The position numbers were made by a program, and so were the translations under genes. The notes beneath the pieces are model-generated. The model did not search any database. It had not been told where the DNA came from and saw only the letters and a program-made list of their open reading frames with translations. 64,000 nt of DNA. Source: Roseinatronobacter thiooxidans (GTDB taxonomy: Bacteria > Pseudomonadota > Alphaproteobacteria > Rhodobacterales > Rhodobacteraceae). The stretch's first letter is position 1, and each line of letters opens with the position of its first letter. Positions 7,723 to 16,321 of the stretch are shown here, piece by piece. Location: NCBI RefSeq assembly GCF_001870675.1, contig NZ_MEHT01000017.1, positions 1 through 64,000 on the forward strand, read 5' to 3'.

Positions 7723-9020
7723 TCCAAAAACTCCTGTGGGGCAATGAAGGCAATGGCCGTGCGACCGCTTTGGGGCAGCGCGGCAAGAAGGGTGTTCAGG
7801 CTTTCGCGGGTGATTTGTGGCGGGATCTCTTGCAGCACGCGCTTGGATTGTGGCTCGCGCAGCGCCAAAACACGATCAGTTGTGTAATCGGCCATCCAGC
7901 GGCGGGTTTTGTCATGGTCGCCCCAGTCGGGCCAATAGCGGTCCATTCGTGCCATGACGCGCTGGTATGTCGGCGCAGGGATTCCACTGGCGGCAATATC
8001 GGCCAGCGTGGCCTCAAACGCGGCGCGCAGCTCTGGCAGGCTGGTGCCTGTATCGGGGCTGGCGTGAAAACGCAGCTCGATATGCTGGGCGTCTATCGGA
8101 TAGAGATCGATCCGGAATTCGCGTGCGATGCGGGCATCAAAGCGCAACGGCCCTGCCAGCCCGCCGGGCAAATTGGTGTCGAGCATGGCGCGCAGATGGT
8201 CCAGCCGCGCTTCCAGCAGATCGAACTGGATGGGCGCGTCCAGCACTACCACCCGCCGCCAGATCATGCGCGGTGCGGCGCTGTCATCGGGGAAATCCAC
8301 CAGATGCGTGATCTCTGGCCCCATCTGATAATGAAACGTCACAGGGTCCGAATGCCCGCGCTCCAGCCGCAAGCCGATCAGCGCGCGCCAGATCTGCAAG
8401 CGCCCGACATCGCCGCGAAAGATGAACACGGCGTTTTCTGGTCGGTGTGTCGCACGGTGCCAGACGCGCGCGGCGTCATAGTCCAGCGCATGAATCTGCG
8501 CAGGCGTTCCGATGACCGAAGAGGCCAAGAGCGTGCCCTCATGCAGCACGGCCGAGAGCGCCTCATCCGCGCGGCGGCTGATATCATTGGCAAACATGGC
8601 CTGATATTCGCGCTGGATGATCTCGCGCTCTTCTTCGGCAAAGCGCGCCTCAAGCGTAATCGGATCAAAGACCCGCGCCAGCGTCGCGGTCAGTTGGGGC
8701 AGGTCTTCGGGCTTGCCTGACAGGCTGTAGAAAACCGCACGGTGGCTGGTCCACGCGCCCGAATGCCGGTCAGGCCCTCGGGCATCCTCGCCAATGGCGC
8801 TGTACCACGCCAGATGCTCGGCGTAATGCGCGAGCCCCACCTGCTCATCGGGGTCAAAGGGGCGCGCAATGCGCAAGATCACCTCGGCGCGGCCTGTCGT
8901 GTCGGTGGGGGTGATGTGGAAAGCGATCGCGTTGATCGATACGCTCGTTTGGTACGCCAACAAGGCAAGGCCCGTGAAGCCTATCGCCCCCACAGTCAAC
9001 CATGTTCGGAAACGGGTCAT
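7719..9020 (-). CDS. M16 zinc peptidase, active subunit
   Basis: The 433-residue protein has an N-terminal membrane anchor or signal segment (about 7-25) followed by a M16 domain. The zinc/catalytic motif HYAEH lies at residues 65-69, and glutamates in EEEREIIQREY (about 129-139) include the third zinc ligand. It would cut peptides in the periplasm or at the membrane together with the inactive partner encoded next. It is first in a three-gene leftward operon. A weak promoter candidate (TTGTAA, 16 bp, TATACC on the minus strand) lies near 9112-9140. Substrates are unknown; PqqL/PqqF-like or signal-peptide cleaning roles are possible. Confidence 0.85.
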   Translation of the reverse strand: MTRFRTWLTVGAIGFTGLALLAYQTSVSINAIAFHITPTDTTGRAEVILRIARPFDPDEQVGLAHYAEHLAWYSAIGEDARGPDRHSGAWTSHRAVFYSLSGKPEDLPQLTATLARVFDPITLEARFAEEEREIIQREYQAMFANDISRRADEALSAVLHEGTLLASSVIGTPAQIHALDYDAARVWHRATHRPENAVFIFRGDVGRLQIWRALIGLRLERGHSDPVTFHYQMGPEITHLVDFPDDSAAPRMIWRRVVVLDAPIQFDLLEARLDHLRAMLDTNLPGGLAGPLRFDARIAREFRIDLYPIDAQHIELRFHASPDTGTSLPELRAAFEATLADIAASGIPAPTYQRVMARMDRYWPDWGDHDKTRRWMADYTTDRVLALREPQSKRVLQEIPPQITRESLNTLLAALPQSGRTAIAFIAPQEFLE

Positions 9021-9376
9021 GCATGCAACTCAAAGCGGAAATGAAATGTTCGAAATAATCAGGGTTAACGTCAGAAAAACTGGCGACGACAGCCGGGAAA
9101 CCAACATGAAGTCAACGGTATAACTTTTTATTGTTTGTTTACAATCCTATTTTTTTGGCGGGCGAGTGGAAGTTAAAATCAAATATATGAAAGTTATAAT
9201 GTAAATTCTTGGTGAAGATTGTGCCTTGACAGTTCTGCAAAAACTTTCGCACAACCTTTGGGCGTTTTGAACAAGACAAATTTTGAGTGAAAATTACCTT
9301 GTATCAGGTTTCGGAATGACTGGCGCTACACGGACTAAACCATGAATTTCTTCAGGACATAATCTCTGCCTATCGC
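9021..9376. other. AT-rich divergent intergenic region
   Basis: The region between the leftward peptidase operon and the rightward HExxH gene is clearly AT-richer than either. It contains a TTGACA at 9226-9231 on the + strand and a possible -35/-10 pair on the - strand around 9112-9140. No gene is supported, although the frame of the HExxH gene is open back to a TGA at 9317-9319. Confidence 0.5.
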
Positions 9377-10249
9377 GTGTCGGAACTACGGGCGATGCCA
9401 GCTTTTCCTATGCCAGAAATCCCTGACATAGGACGGAATGCCAGCGACGATCAGCACGCGGCTTTCCTTGCGATCGTTCAGCCCGCTGTGCTTGGCGCGT
9501 TTCATGAAAGTGCTTCAGTCAAAGCAGCGCTCGCCGAAATTGTGTTTGCCGTCCCAACCGATGACAGCCAACCACCCCACGTCATCGACCATGGCCACGG
9601 CCGCTATCCAACCGTGAGTATGGCTTGGAAGAATGATGCCGAGAGCTTGATGCACCTGATGCATGAAGTTTCGCACGCACTGCAGATCAATCTTTCGCAA
9701 AGCAACAAAATGCCACCCTTGGCGCGTGAGGTCTGTGCATTCCTGGGTGAGTTATGTTTGATGGCCTATCTCCACCGCTATGGTCCAGCAAGCCTTCTGC
9801 CTGCTTTGCTCGACGTGTGGCATTCGCACAATACAAGGTATCTGGGCGAGGATCTGGGGCATTTGTCAGAAGCAATCCTGACCGACTGTGCTGCCTACCA
9901 TTACCGTCAGAATTACCCGATTGCGCGCCTGATTGCAGTGGATTTGTTCGCCCAACGCCCTGGCCCATGGTTGGAGGCGCTGTTCGCCTCTGGTTCTGAC
10001 GCCATGACACTTTTGCCCATTGGGCAAATGGCGAATGTCGCAGGACGGCGCGCGAACTACTTGCCCGCCCTGCCGATGAGCGGCGCAGATCAACCGGTAC
10101 TTGGGGCCTATCGCAGCCTTGGGGCCATGGCGGTTCAATATTTGGGCGCTCTAGGGGCACAGTTTAGATTTTATGCTTATAATAAATGTATGATAGAGAA
10201 GCACAAAGAGATTTGGGAGGTGTACCTAACTTGGCCCCCCAAAAGCTAA
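9377..10249 (+). CDS. Compact HExxH zinc metallopeptidase-like protein
   Basis: From GTG 9377 the product has 290 residues. HEVSH at 96-100 is a gluzincin-type zinc motif, and REVCAFLGE at 118-125 offers the third glutamate ligand about 20 residues later, a spacing like that of M3/oligopeptidase F enzymes, though the protein is much shorter than M3 peptidases. There is no signal peptide, so it is probably cytosolic. The frame is open without ATG/GTG/TTG up to 9320, with protein-like sequence there (LNHEFLQDIISAYR), so the true start may be upstream or lost. The last 25 residues become lysine-rich and AT-coded and may be read-through into a repeat. The substrate is unknown. Confidence 0.65.
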   Translation: MSELRAMPAFPMPEIPDIGRNASDDQHAAFLAIVQPAVLGAFHESASVKAALAEIVFAVPTDDSQPPHVIDHGHGRYPTVSMAWKNDAESLMHLMHEVSHALQINLSQSNKMPPLAREVCAFLGELCLMAYLHRYGPASLLPALLDVWHSHNTRYLGEDLGHLSEAILTDCAAYHYRQNYPIARLIAVDLFAQRPGPWLEALFASGSDAMTLLPIGQMANVAGRRANYLPALPMSGADQPVLGAYRSLGAMAVQYLGALGAQFRFYAYNKCMIEKHKEIWEVYLTWPPKS

Positions 10250-10269
10250 TGTCAATGAACGCCAACCTA

Positions 10270-10320
10270 CCGATTCAAAACAACTTTCCAGTTCTCATCT
10301 TCTACCGCCACGGTGCGCCA
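10270..10320. repeat. 51-bp direct repeat, copy 2
   Basis: This copy matches 2467-2517 at 46 of 51 positions in direct orientation. It marks the border between the accessory region on the left and core genes on the right. Confidence 0.75.
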
Positions 10321-10377
10321 AGTTTTCAGAAAATTCGTGGCATGAGCGCGCCGGCGTGGGCCGGGGTGCGTGTAGTG

Positions 10378-10409
10378 CCCCCGCGCCTGCATATGTGCTG
10401 GCGCGGGGG
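10378..10409. terminator. GC-rich hairpin downstream of the alpha-hydroxy-acid dehydrogenase gene
   Basis: A 10-bp stem CCCCCGCGCC/GGCGCGGGGG with a 12-base loop stands 12 bases beyond the stop of the leftward gene. There is no T-run, so it may only slow polymerase or protect the RNA end. Confidence 0.4.
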
Positions 10410-10420
10410 GGGGGAAGCGG

Positions 10421-11590
10421 TTACAACTTTACAGTTGGGTCACCGTAGCCCTTTGGAACATACAGGTTTTGTGGCCCAAGGTTTTTGACATCGGTCTCGC
10501 CGCACAGCGCCATGGTGACGTCGAGTTCCTTGTGGATGACTTCCAGCGCCTTGGTGACGCCTGCTTGGCCCATCGCGCCCAAGCCGTAGGTATAGGCGCG
10601 CCCGATATAGGTGCCTTTCGCCCCCAAGGCCAAAGCCTTCAGCACATCCTGTCCTGTGCGGATGCCGCTATCGAGGTGGATTTCGACATCCTTGCCCACT
10701 GCATCGACAATCGAGGGCAGCATACGGATTGAACTGACAGCGCCATCCAGTTGGCGGCCCCCGTGGTTGGACACGACAATCGCATCTGCACCAATATCTG
10801 CGGCGCGGCGGGCATCTTCCGGCTCCATGATCCCCTTGACGATGACCTTGCCGCCCCACCATTCCTTGAACTGCGCGATCCGGTCCCAGTTCAGCGCTGG
10901 GTCAAAGGCCTCGGCGGTCCATGTGGACAGCGAGGAGGGGTCGCTGACGCCTTTGGCATGGCCCACGATATTGCCGAAGAAGCGGCGCTTGGTGCCCAGC
11001 ATCTCCAGCCCCCAAGGGATTTTTGTCATCATATTGGCGATGGATTTCGCGGTCAGCTTGGGCGGCGCGGACAGGCCGTTTTTCAAATCTTTATGGCGCT
11101 GGCCCAGCACTTGCAGATCAACCGTAACCACAATGGCAGAACACTTGGCTTCATGCGCGCGTTCGAACAGGCGGCGCATGAAATCATCATCTTTCAGCGT
11201 GTAAACCTGAAACCAGAAAGGCTTTGTTGTATGTGCCGCCACATCCTCGATCGAGCAGATCGACATGGTGGACAAAGTGTAGGGCACGCCGAATTTCTCG
11301 GCGGCGCGCGCCGCCTTGATCTCGCCATCGGCGGATTGCATGCCTGTCAGCCCGACAGGGGCAAGCGCTACAGGCATGGCAACATCTTCGCCAATCATCT
11401 GCGACTTGGTGGACCGGCCCGACATATCGACCGCGACGCGCTGTTTCAGGCGGATATGCGAGAAGTCTGAGGTGTTCTCTCGAAAGGTTTGTTCCGTCCA
11501 ACTGCCCGATTCCGCGTAGTCATAGAACATACGCGGGGTGCGCCGTTCATAGATACGGCGCAGATCCTCGATATTGGTGATGACGGGCAT
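10421..11590 (-). CDS. lldD: FMN-dependent alpha-hydroxy-acid (L-lactate) dehydrogenase
   Basis: The 389-residue protein has the complete TIM-barrel of the glycolate oxidase/L-lactate dehydrogenase family: YDYAESGSWTE at the N-terminus, PVALAPVGLTGM and LSTMS for FMN binding, WFQVY, VVTVDLQVLGQR and SNHGGRQLDGA with the catalytic histidine, then DSGIR and GAKGTYIGRAY. It oxidises an L-2-hydroxy acid, probably lactate, to the 2-oxo acid and passes electrons to quinone. Substrate choice cannot be decided from sequence. It stands alone, 63 bp from the CoxG-like gene. Confidence 0.88.
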   Translation of the reverse strand: MPVITNIEDLRRIYERRTPRMFYDYAESGSWTEQTFRENTSDFSHIRLKQRVAVDMSGRSTKSQMIGEDVAMPVALAPVGLTGMQSADGEIKAARAAEKFGVPYTLSTMSICSIEDVAAHTTKPFWFQVYTLKDDDFMRRLFERAHEAKCSAIVVTVDLQVLGQRHKDLKNGLSAPPKLTAKSIANMMTKIPWGLEMLGTKRRFFGNIVGHAKGVSDPSSLSTWTAEAFDPALNWDRIAQFKEWWGGKVIVKGIMEPEDARRAADIGADAIVVSNHGGRQLDGAVSSIRMLPSIVDAVGKDVEIHLDSGIRTGQDVLKALALGAKGTYIGRAYTYGLGAMGQAGVTKALEVIHKELDVTMALCGETDVKNLGPQNLYVPKGYGDPTVKL

Positions 11591-11653
11591 GCAGGCTCTC
11601 CCCCTAAAATTGGTAATAAATGTTTACCGATGCATGGGGGCTGATGCAAGTAT

Positions 11654-12202
11654 TCAGCCTAAGACCCGCTTGATCCAGCTTTTCTTTTGTGGCGCCTCGT
11701 CGGGGGGTGGGGGCGTGGCTTCGGCGGGGGGGGTGGTTTCCTGGCCCTCCGCAGGGGGTGGCCCTTCGATTTCTGCCTGAAACCTGTCGAAAAACTCGCC
11801 TGCCATGCGGCGCGCAAACCCGTCTACGATGCGGCTGCCAAGCTGTGCCAGCTTGCCACCGACCTTGGCATCCACCTCATAACTCAGCAATGTGCCGCCA
11901 TTCTCGGCAGGGGTCAGGCGCACATGGGCGTCCCCTTTGGCAAAGCCTGCCGCACCGCCCTTGCCTTCGCCCGACAAGGTGCAGCTTTCCCCCTCAATCA
12001 CGTCCTTCATCGTCACGATGCCTTTGAACGTGGCTTTCACAGGGCCAACTTTTTGCACGACCACGGCCTCATACCCCTCAGAGGCCGAACCGCTGAGTTC
12101 CTGACAACCGGGAACGCAGGCTTTCAGCACGTCTGGATCAAACAGGGCTGTCCAGACAGTTGCGGGCGGGGCCGCGATCTGGCGTTCATCGGACATCTGC
12201 AT
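11654..12202 (-). CDS. coxG: CoxG-family SRPBCC protein
   Basis: I chose ATG 12202, preceded by GAAAGG, which gives 182 residues and places the conserved IAAPPATVW.ALFDPDVLKACVPGC at the N-terminus, as usual for CoxG (carbon monoxide dehydrogenase subunit G family). The centre (VGPVKATFKG, L.GEGKGG..G.A.GDA.V.L) matches the START-like fold. A proline-rich linker of about 25 residues leads to a basic C-terminal tail (KKSWIKRVLG), which may bind the membrane. CoxG recruits CO dehydrogenase to the membrane in some bacteria. Here the coxSLM cluster lies 45 kb away, so partnership is uncertain. Confidence 0.82.
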   Translation of the reverse strand: MQMSDERQIAAPPATVWTALFDPDVLKACVPGCQELSGSASEGYEAVVVQKVGPVKATFKGIVTMKDVIEGESCTLSGEGKGGAAGFAKGDAHVRLTPAENGGTLLSYEVDAKVGGKLAQLGSRIVDGFARRMAGEFFDRFQAEIEGPPPAEGQETTPPAEATPPPPDEAPQKKSWIKRVLG

Positions 12203-12310
12203 GGCGTGACCTTTCTGGGCAATATGTGTGGTGATGCAGGGTAGGCGATCGGGGCGCGTTGTGAAAGAAGGCTTTGGTCGCATGAACTTTGGTCTTAGGC
12301 GGCGCTATGC

Positions 12311-13024
12311 ATGCGGAAGGGAATTGACCAATCCCTAAATTTATGGCCAGCATTTGCGATGCGCGATTTGACAAACCGACCTGGTATTCTAACCGAGCAG
12401 CCCACGCAGGCGGCACATGACCGCGTGTATCGGGGGCTGCGCCAGCAGGTCATGCATGGCGAATTGCCGCCCGGTCAGGCACTGACCTTGCGCGGCATTG
12501 GCAAGGCTTTTGGCGTCAGCATGACGCCTGCGCGCGAAGCGCTGCGCCGCCTGACGGCCGAAGGGGCGCTGTCGCTGTCAGCCTCGGGGCGGGTGACAAC
12601 GCCGGAACTGACCAATGACCGGATCGAGGAACTGGCCCAGATCCGCGCGTTGCTGGAACCCGAATTGGGCAGCCGCGCGCTGCGGCGCGCGCATCTGGCG
12701 CTGATCGACCGGATGGAAACGATAAACGAGGCCAATGCCCGCGCGATCCACCGGCAAGACCCTGTGGAATATATCCGAACCAATCTGGAATTTCACCGCA
12801 CATTATATTTGCGCGCCCAAAGCCCTGCCATGCTGGGGTTGTTGGAAACTGTGTGGCTACAGCTTGGCCCCACCATGCGCGCGCTCTATACGCGGCTGCG
12901 CCGCACCACAGCGCCGCCCCATCACCGGCTGATACTGGAAGCGCTGCGCGCAGGCGATGATGCGGCGCTGCGCTTGGCCTTGCGCACCGATGTGACGCAA
13001 GGATTACGACATCTGCAAGGGTAA
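12311..13024 (+). CDS. GntR-family (FCD domain) transcription regulator
   Basis: The 237-residue product has an N-terminal winged helix (VYRGLRQQVMHGELPPGQALTLRGIGKAFGVSMTPAREALRRL, residues about 40-82) and an all-helical FCD effector domain (about 95-230) with EFHRTLY as a metal/ligand-binding helix. Starts at 12311 or ATG 12359 are both possible. The second leaves enough N-terminus for the HTH. It is divergent from the coxG-like gene, with about 108 bp between them, so it may control that gene and itself. The effector is unknown. Confidence 0.82.
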   Translation: MRKGIDQSLNLWPAFAMRDLTNRPGILTEQPTQAAHDRVYRGLRQQVMHGELPPGQALTLRGIGKAFGVSMTPAREALRRLTAEGALSLSASGRVTTPELTNDRIEELAQIRALLEPELGSRALRRAHLALIDRMETINEANARAIHRQDPVEYIRTNLEFHRTLYLRAQSPAMLGLLETVWLQLGPTMRALYTRLRRTTAPPHHRLILEALRAGDDAALRLALRTDVTQGLRHLQG

Positions 13025-13034
13025 GTCCCCGCAC

Positions 13035-13718
13035 TCAGGCGGCGGTGATCTGCCCGTCTTGCAGGCGGACAACACGGTCCATGCGGCGCGCAAGTTCCAT
13101 ATTATGCGTGGCAATCAGCGCGGACAGCCCTGTGTCGCGCACCAGCGCCATAAGGGCTGCAAAAACCTGATCCGAGGTGGCTGGGTCCAGATTGCCGGTC
13201 GGTTCATCGGCCAGAAGCAGGCTGGGTTCATTGGCCAGCGCACGGCAGAAGGCCACGCGCTGCTGCTCGCCGCCCGATAGGGCGGCGGGGCGATGCTCGG
13301 CGCGCGCCTCGATCCCCACGCGCGCCAGCAGGTCGCGCGCGCGGCTTTCCGCTTTGCTGGCAGGAACCGCATTGGCAAGTTGCGGCAGAACCACGTTTTC
13401 CAGCGCGGTGAATTCCGGCAGCAGATGGTGGAACTGGTAGACAAACCCCACCTGACCGCGCCGCGCGGCTGTGCGCGCGCGGTCGCCCAGCCGTGTCATA
13501 TCGGCATCGTCTATCAGAACCGAGCCGGAATCGGGCGTGTCCAGAAGCCCAGCAATATGCAAAAGCGTGGATTTACCCGCACCGGACGGGGCCACCAGCG
13601 CGACAATCTCGCCGCGGTCGATACGCAGCGACGCCTCGCGCAGGACCTGCACCTCGTTCGGTTTTCCCGCGTTGTAGGTTTTTGAAATGGATTGAAGCGA
13701 CAGGGCACAGTCATTCAT
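13035..13718 (-). CDS. lolD: Lipoprotein-releasing ABC transporter ATPase LolD
   Basis: The 227 residues carry Walker [10 protein letters not shown] (where GPSGSGKST is usual), Q-loop [12 protein letters not shown], signature LSGGEQQR, Walker [13 protein letters not shown] and a final histidine in IATHN. HHLLPEF after the Q-loop and the 227-residue length are typical of LolD. It powers release of outer-membrane lipoproteins from the inner membrane to LolA. It overlaps lolC by 8 bases and follows it in the operon. Confidence 0.9.
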   Translation of the reverse strand: MNDCALSLQSISKTYNAGKPNEVQVLREASLRIDRGEIVALVAPSGAGKSTLLHIAGLLDTPDSGSVLIDDADMTRLGDRARTAARRGQVGFVYQFHHLLPEFTALENVVLPQLANAVPASKAESRARDLLARVGIEARAEHRPAALSGGEQQRVAFCRALANEPSLLLADEPTGNLDPATSDQVFAALMALVRDTGLSALIATHNMELARRMDRVVRLQDGQITAA

Positions 13719-14997
13719 AGCGCAACGCCTCTACAGGGTTCATCCGCGCGGCGCGGCGCGCGGGGAAAATCGTCACGATGAAAGACAGCGACAGCGACAG
13801 CCCGACCGCTTTCAGCACATCCGCCAGCCGCAATTCCGCCGGTAGGTTATAGATGCCACGGATCGACGGGTCCCAGACCCCCCCGCCAGAGACATAATTC
13901 ACCAGACTGAAAATCGGGTCGATATACAGCGCGAACAGGCAGCCCAGAATGACGCCTGTAATCGTGCCCAAAACCCCCACACTGGCCCCGCAGATGAAGA
14001 ACACCCGCAAAACCGACCCTTCGCTTAGCCCCATTGTGCGCAGGATGCCGATGTCGCGGCCCTTGTTCTTGACCAGCATGATCAGCCCCGAGATGATATT
14101 CATCGCGGCGATCAGCACAAGGATCGACAGGATCACGAACATGACGTTATCTTCCACATCCAGCGCGCGCAGGAATGCGCCCGCGCTGTCGCGCCATGTC
14201 CAGAGCATTGCGCGCTCCCCGCCCGCGCGCAACAGGTCCATGCGCATGGTGTCGATCTGGTCGGGATTGGCGACCATGACTTCCATTTCATCGGCAACAC
14301 CGTCGCGGTTGAAATAGGTCTGCGCTTCGCCAAAGGGCATATATAGCCGCGTCCGGTCAATGTCATAGCGCCCTGCGGTGAAGATATAGACCACCTCATA
14401 GGCCGAAATGCGCGGGCTGGTGCCAAAGGCTGTGCGCGCGCCATCTGGCGAGATAACGCGGATCGAGTCGCCCAGCGAGATATTGAGTTCACGCGCCACA
14501 CCAGAGCCTATGGCAACCCCGTCATTGAAGCGGGAAATATCGCCCAAGGCTGCCTCGGGGTCGGCAATGCGCGGGATGGTCAGCAGGTTCTCTTGCGAGA
14601 TGCCGAAAACCTCGACCCCTGTGTTACGCCCATGCGCCGAGGCCATGACCTGACCACGGATCAGGGGCGCAACCCGAGTAACCCCGCGCACGGCGGACAG
14701 GCGTTCTGCCATCTCTTCGTAATCGTCGATAATGCGGCTTGTGCGGCCGCTGTCATCGACATGGACCGAGGAATAGATCGTGACATGCGCATTCGCGCCA
14801 AGGATGGTGTCAACAAACTCTGCCCGAAACCCCGAGCGCACCGACAAGGTTGCAATCAGCGCGAATACGGCCAGCATGATGCCCAGAAAAGAGATGATGG
14901 TCATGGCACTGACGCCACCTTCGGCACGGCGCGCGCGCAGATACCGCCATGCGATCATCCATTCAAAGGCGGCAAAAGGGGGCGTGTGGCCGGTCAT
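13711..14997 (-). CDS. lolC: Lipoprotein-releasing ABC permease LolC/LolE type
   Basis: ATG 14997 has AGGAC 8 bases upstream and yields 428 residues, the usual size. More upstream starts have no ribosome binding site. The N-terminus [11 protein letters not shown] leads to a first helix ([18 protein letters not shown]), a large periplasmic MacB-like domain (about 60-270), then three helices with [25 protein letters not shown] and the FtsX-like C-terminus NPVEALRYE. Alphaproteobacteria usually have one such LolCE-type permease, acting as a homodimer (LolF) with LolD. Which name applies cannot be decided here. Confidence 0.9.
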   Translation of the reverse strand: MTGHTPPFAAFEWMIAWRYLRARRAEGGVSAMTIISFLGIMLAVFALIATLSVRSGFRAEFVDTILGANAHVTIYSSVHVDDSGRTSRIIDDYEEMAERLSAVRGVTRVAPLIRGQVMASAHGRNTGVEVFGISQENLLTIPRIADPEAALGDISRFNDGVAIGSGVARELNISLGDSIRVISPDGARTAFGTSPRISAYEVVYIFTAGRYDIDRTRLYMPFGEAQTYFNRDGVADEMEVMVANPDQIDTMRMDLLRAGGERAMLWTWRDSAGAFLRALDVEDNVMFVILSILVLIAAMNIISGLIMLVKNKGRDIGILRTMGLSEGSVLRVFFICGASVGVLGTITGVILGCLFALYIDPIFSLVNYVSGGGVWDPSIRGIYNLPAELRLADVLKAVGLSLSLSFIVTIFPARRAARMNPVEALRYE

Positions 14998-15162
14998 GTG
15001 CGTGGCTGTCCTGCTCTGGCTTTTGCGCAAACTCATAGCAATGCACGACAAGGTCAAGCACAAAGAAAATAAGGTGCCGGTGGTTTGAACGGCATTTGGC
15101 CTGACATGGGGGTATCCCCGCCGGTGCGCGACTGGCAGGGCGAGGGAGTTTTCGAGGCGATA

Positions 15163-15201
15163 CCCCAAAAGAAAATGCCCATCTGTCGCACAGATGGGCA
15201 T
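15163..15201 (-). terminator. Rho-independent terminator of the DsbA-like gene
   Basis: A perfect 12-bp stem ATGCCCATCTGT/ACAGATGGGCAT with a 3-base loop (15175-15201) is followed on the minus strand by TTTTCTTTTGG. It lies 25 bp downstream of the stop codon of the leftward thiol-protein gene. Confidence 0.88.
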
Positions 15202-15225
15202 AGGGCAGTGCTGTTGCGTCTAGGC

Positions 15226-16092
15226 TCAGTTCCGCAGCGACTCGGCCAGTTCAAGCAGCACATCGGCTTCCACATAGCCACGGATCATCTCTGTCTCCAT
15301 GACGAAAGTGGGTGTTCCGCTAATTTGCAAGCGCTGCGCCAAAGCGCGGTTTTCGGCCAGTATGGTGCTGACGGCTTCGCTTTCCATTTCAGCCACGACC
15401 GCGTCAAACTCCAGCCCCAGCACCTGTGCCAGTTCGTCCAGATATTCCGGTGTAACCGGCCCGTCATGGCGGATCAGCGTGTCATTCACCTGCTGATACA
15501 TGTCATCCCCGCCAAGGCGCAGTGTGGCAATGGCAAAGCGCGATGCCAGCTCTGATTCCGGCCCAAGGATCGGGAATTCCTTGACGATCAGGCGGATACC
15601 GGAATCGGCTTCCAGCAGTTCCAGCAGTTCGTCATGCGCGCGTTTGCAAAAACCGCAGCGATAATCCAGAAATTCGACCAATGCGATGTCGCCTTCGGGG
15701 TTGCCGCCTACCCATGAATTCGGGTCATTGAACAGGGCTTCCACATTTGCATCAAGGATGGCGCGGTCCATATCGGCCTGCGCTTGGGCACTGCGCTGCT
15801 CAAAGGCGGCGACGGCTTCAAAAATCACTTCGGGGTTTTGCAGCAGGTAGCTGCGCACCTGTTCGCCGAATTCGGCATCCACACGCACTGTCTCGGGGGC
15901 GGGGCTTGCGCCAAGCTGGGCCAAGACATCTTCCTGCGGTGTGGTTTGTGCCTCGACCTGCGCAGCCGGTGCCTGCTCGCCCACATCCGTGGTCTGCCCG
16001 TTGCTACCAGAGGAAGTCAGAACAATAAGCCCGAGTGCGGAGGCTGCAAGGCAGGTTCCGATCAGCGCAGAGTCAGTCAGCGGCAAAGTCAT
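15226..16092 (-). CDS. Periplasmic DsbA/ScsC-type thiol oxidoreductase
   Basis: ATG 16092 gives 288 residues with an N-terminal hydrophobic segment (about 8-28) that works as a signal or anchor, then an alanine/glutamine-rich linker, a helical N-terminal extension (YLLQNPEVIFEAV..., as in ScsC/BdbD relatives) and a thioredoxin fold. The active site is CGFC in FLDYRCGFCKRAHDEL, and the cis-proline loop is SGTPTFVM. The extension often mediates oligomerisation. It would oxidise or isomerise disulfides in exported proteins. It is divergent from the amidase gene. Confidence 0.85.
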   Translation of the reverse strand: MTLPLTDSALIGTCLAASALGLIVLTSSGSNGQTTDVGEQAPAAQVEAQTTPQEDVLAQLGASPAPETVRVDAEFGEQVRSYLLQNPEVIFEAVAAFEQRSAQAQADMDRAILDANVEALFNDPNSWVGGNPEGDIALVEFLDYRCGFCKRAHDELLELLEADSGIRLIVKEFPILGPESELASRFAIATLRLGGDDMYQQVNDTLIRHDGPVTPEYLDELAQVLGLEFDAVVAEMESEAVSTILAENRALAQRLQISGTPTFVMETEMIRGYVEADVLLELAESLRN

Positions 16093-16321
16093 TTGAAAGC
16101 TCCTGTATCTACCTTGGCACCGCCTTGGCCGATGGGTCGGCAGCCGGTATATGTTGCGCCTTATAAAGCTTGTGCGTGAGCGGGAATCAACCCTTTCAGC
16201 CATGACAATGTGCAATTTCACAAAAGTGATTGCTTTTCTGAAGTTTATTTTGGTGCCGCATGGTTTTCTGCTGCGGGTGTGGTGTGTAAGGGAAACGCTG
16301 TTGGGTCAGAGAAGGTGTGTT

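Noticed and set aside
11690-11770. G-rich tract as a possible regulatory quadruplex
   Set aside because: It is the proline-rich linker of the CoxG-like protein read on the other strand; codon repetition explains it.
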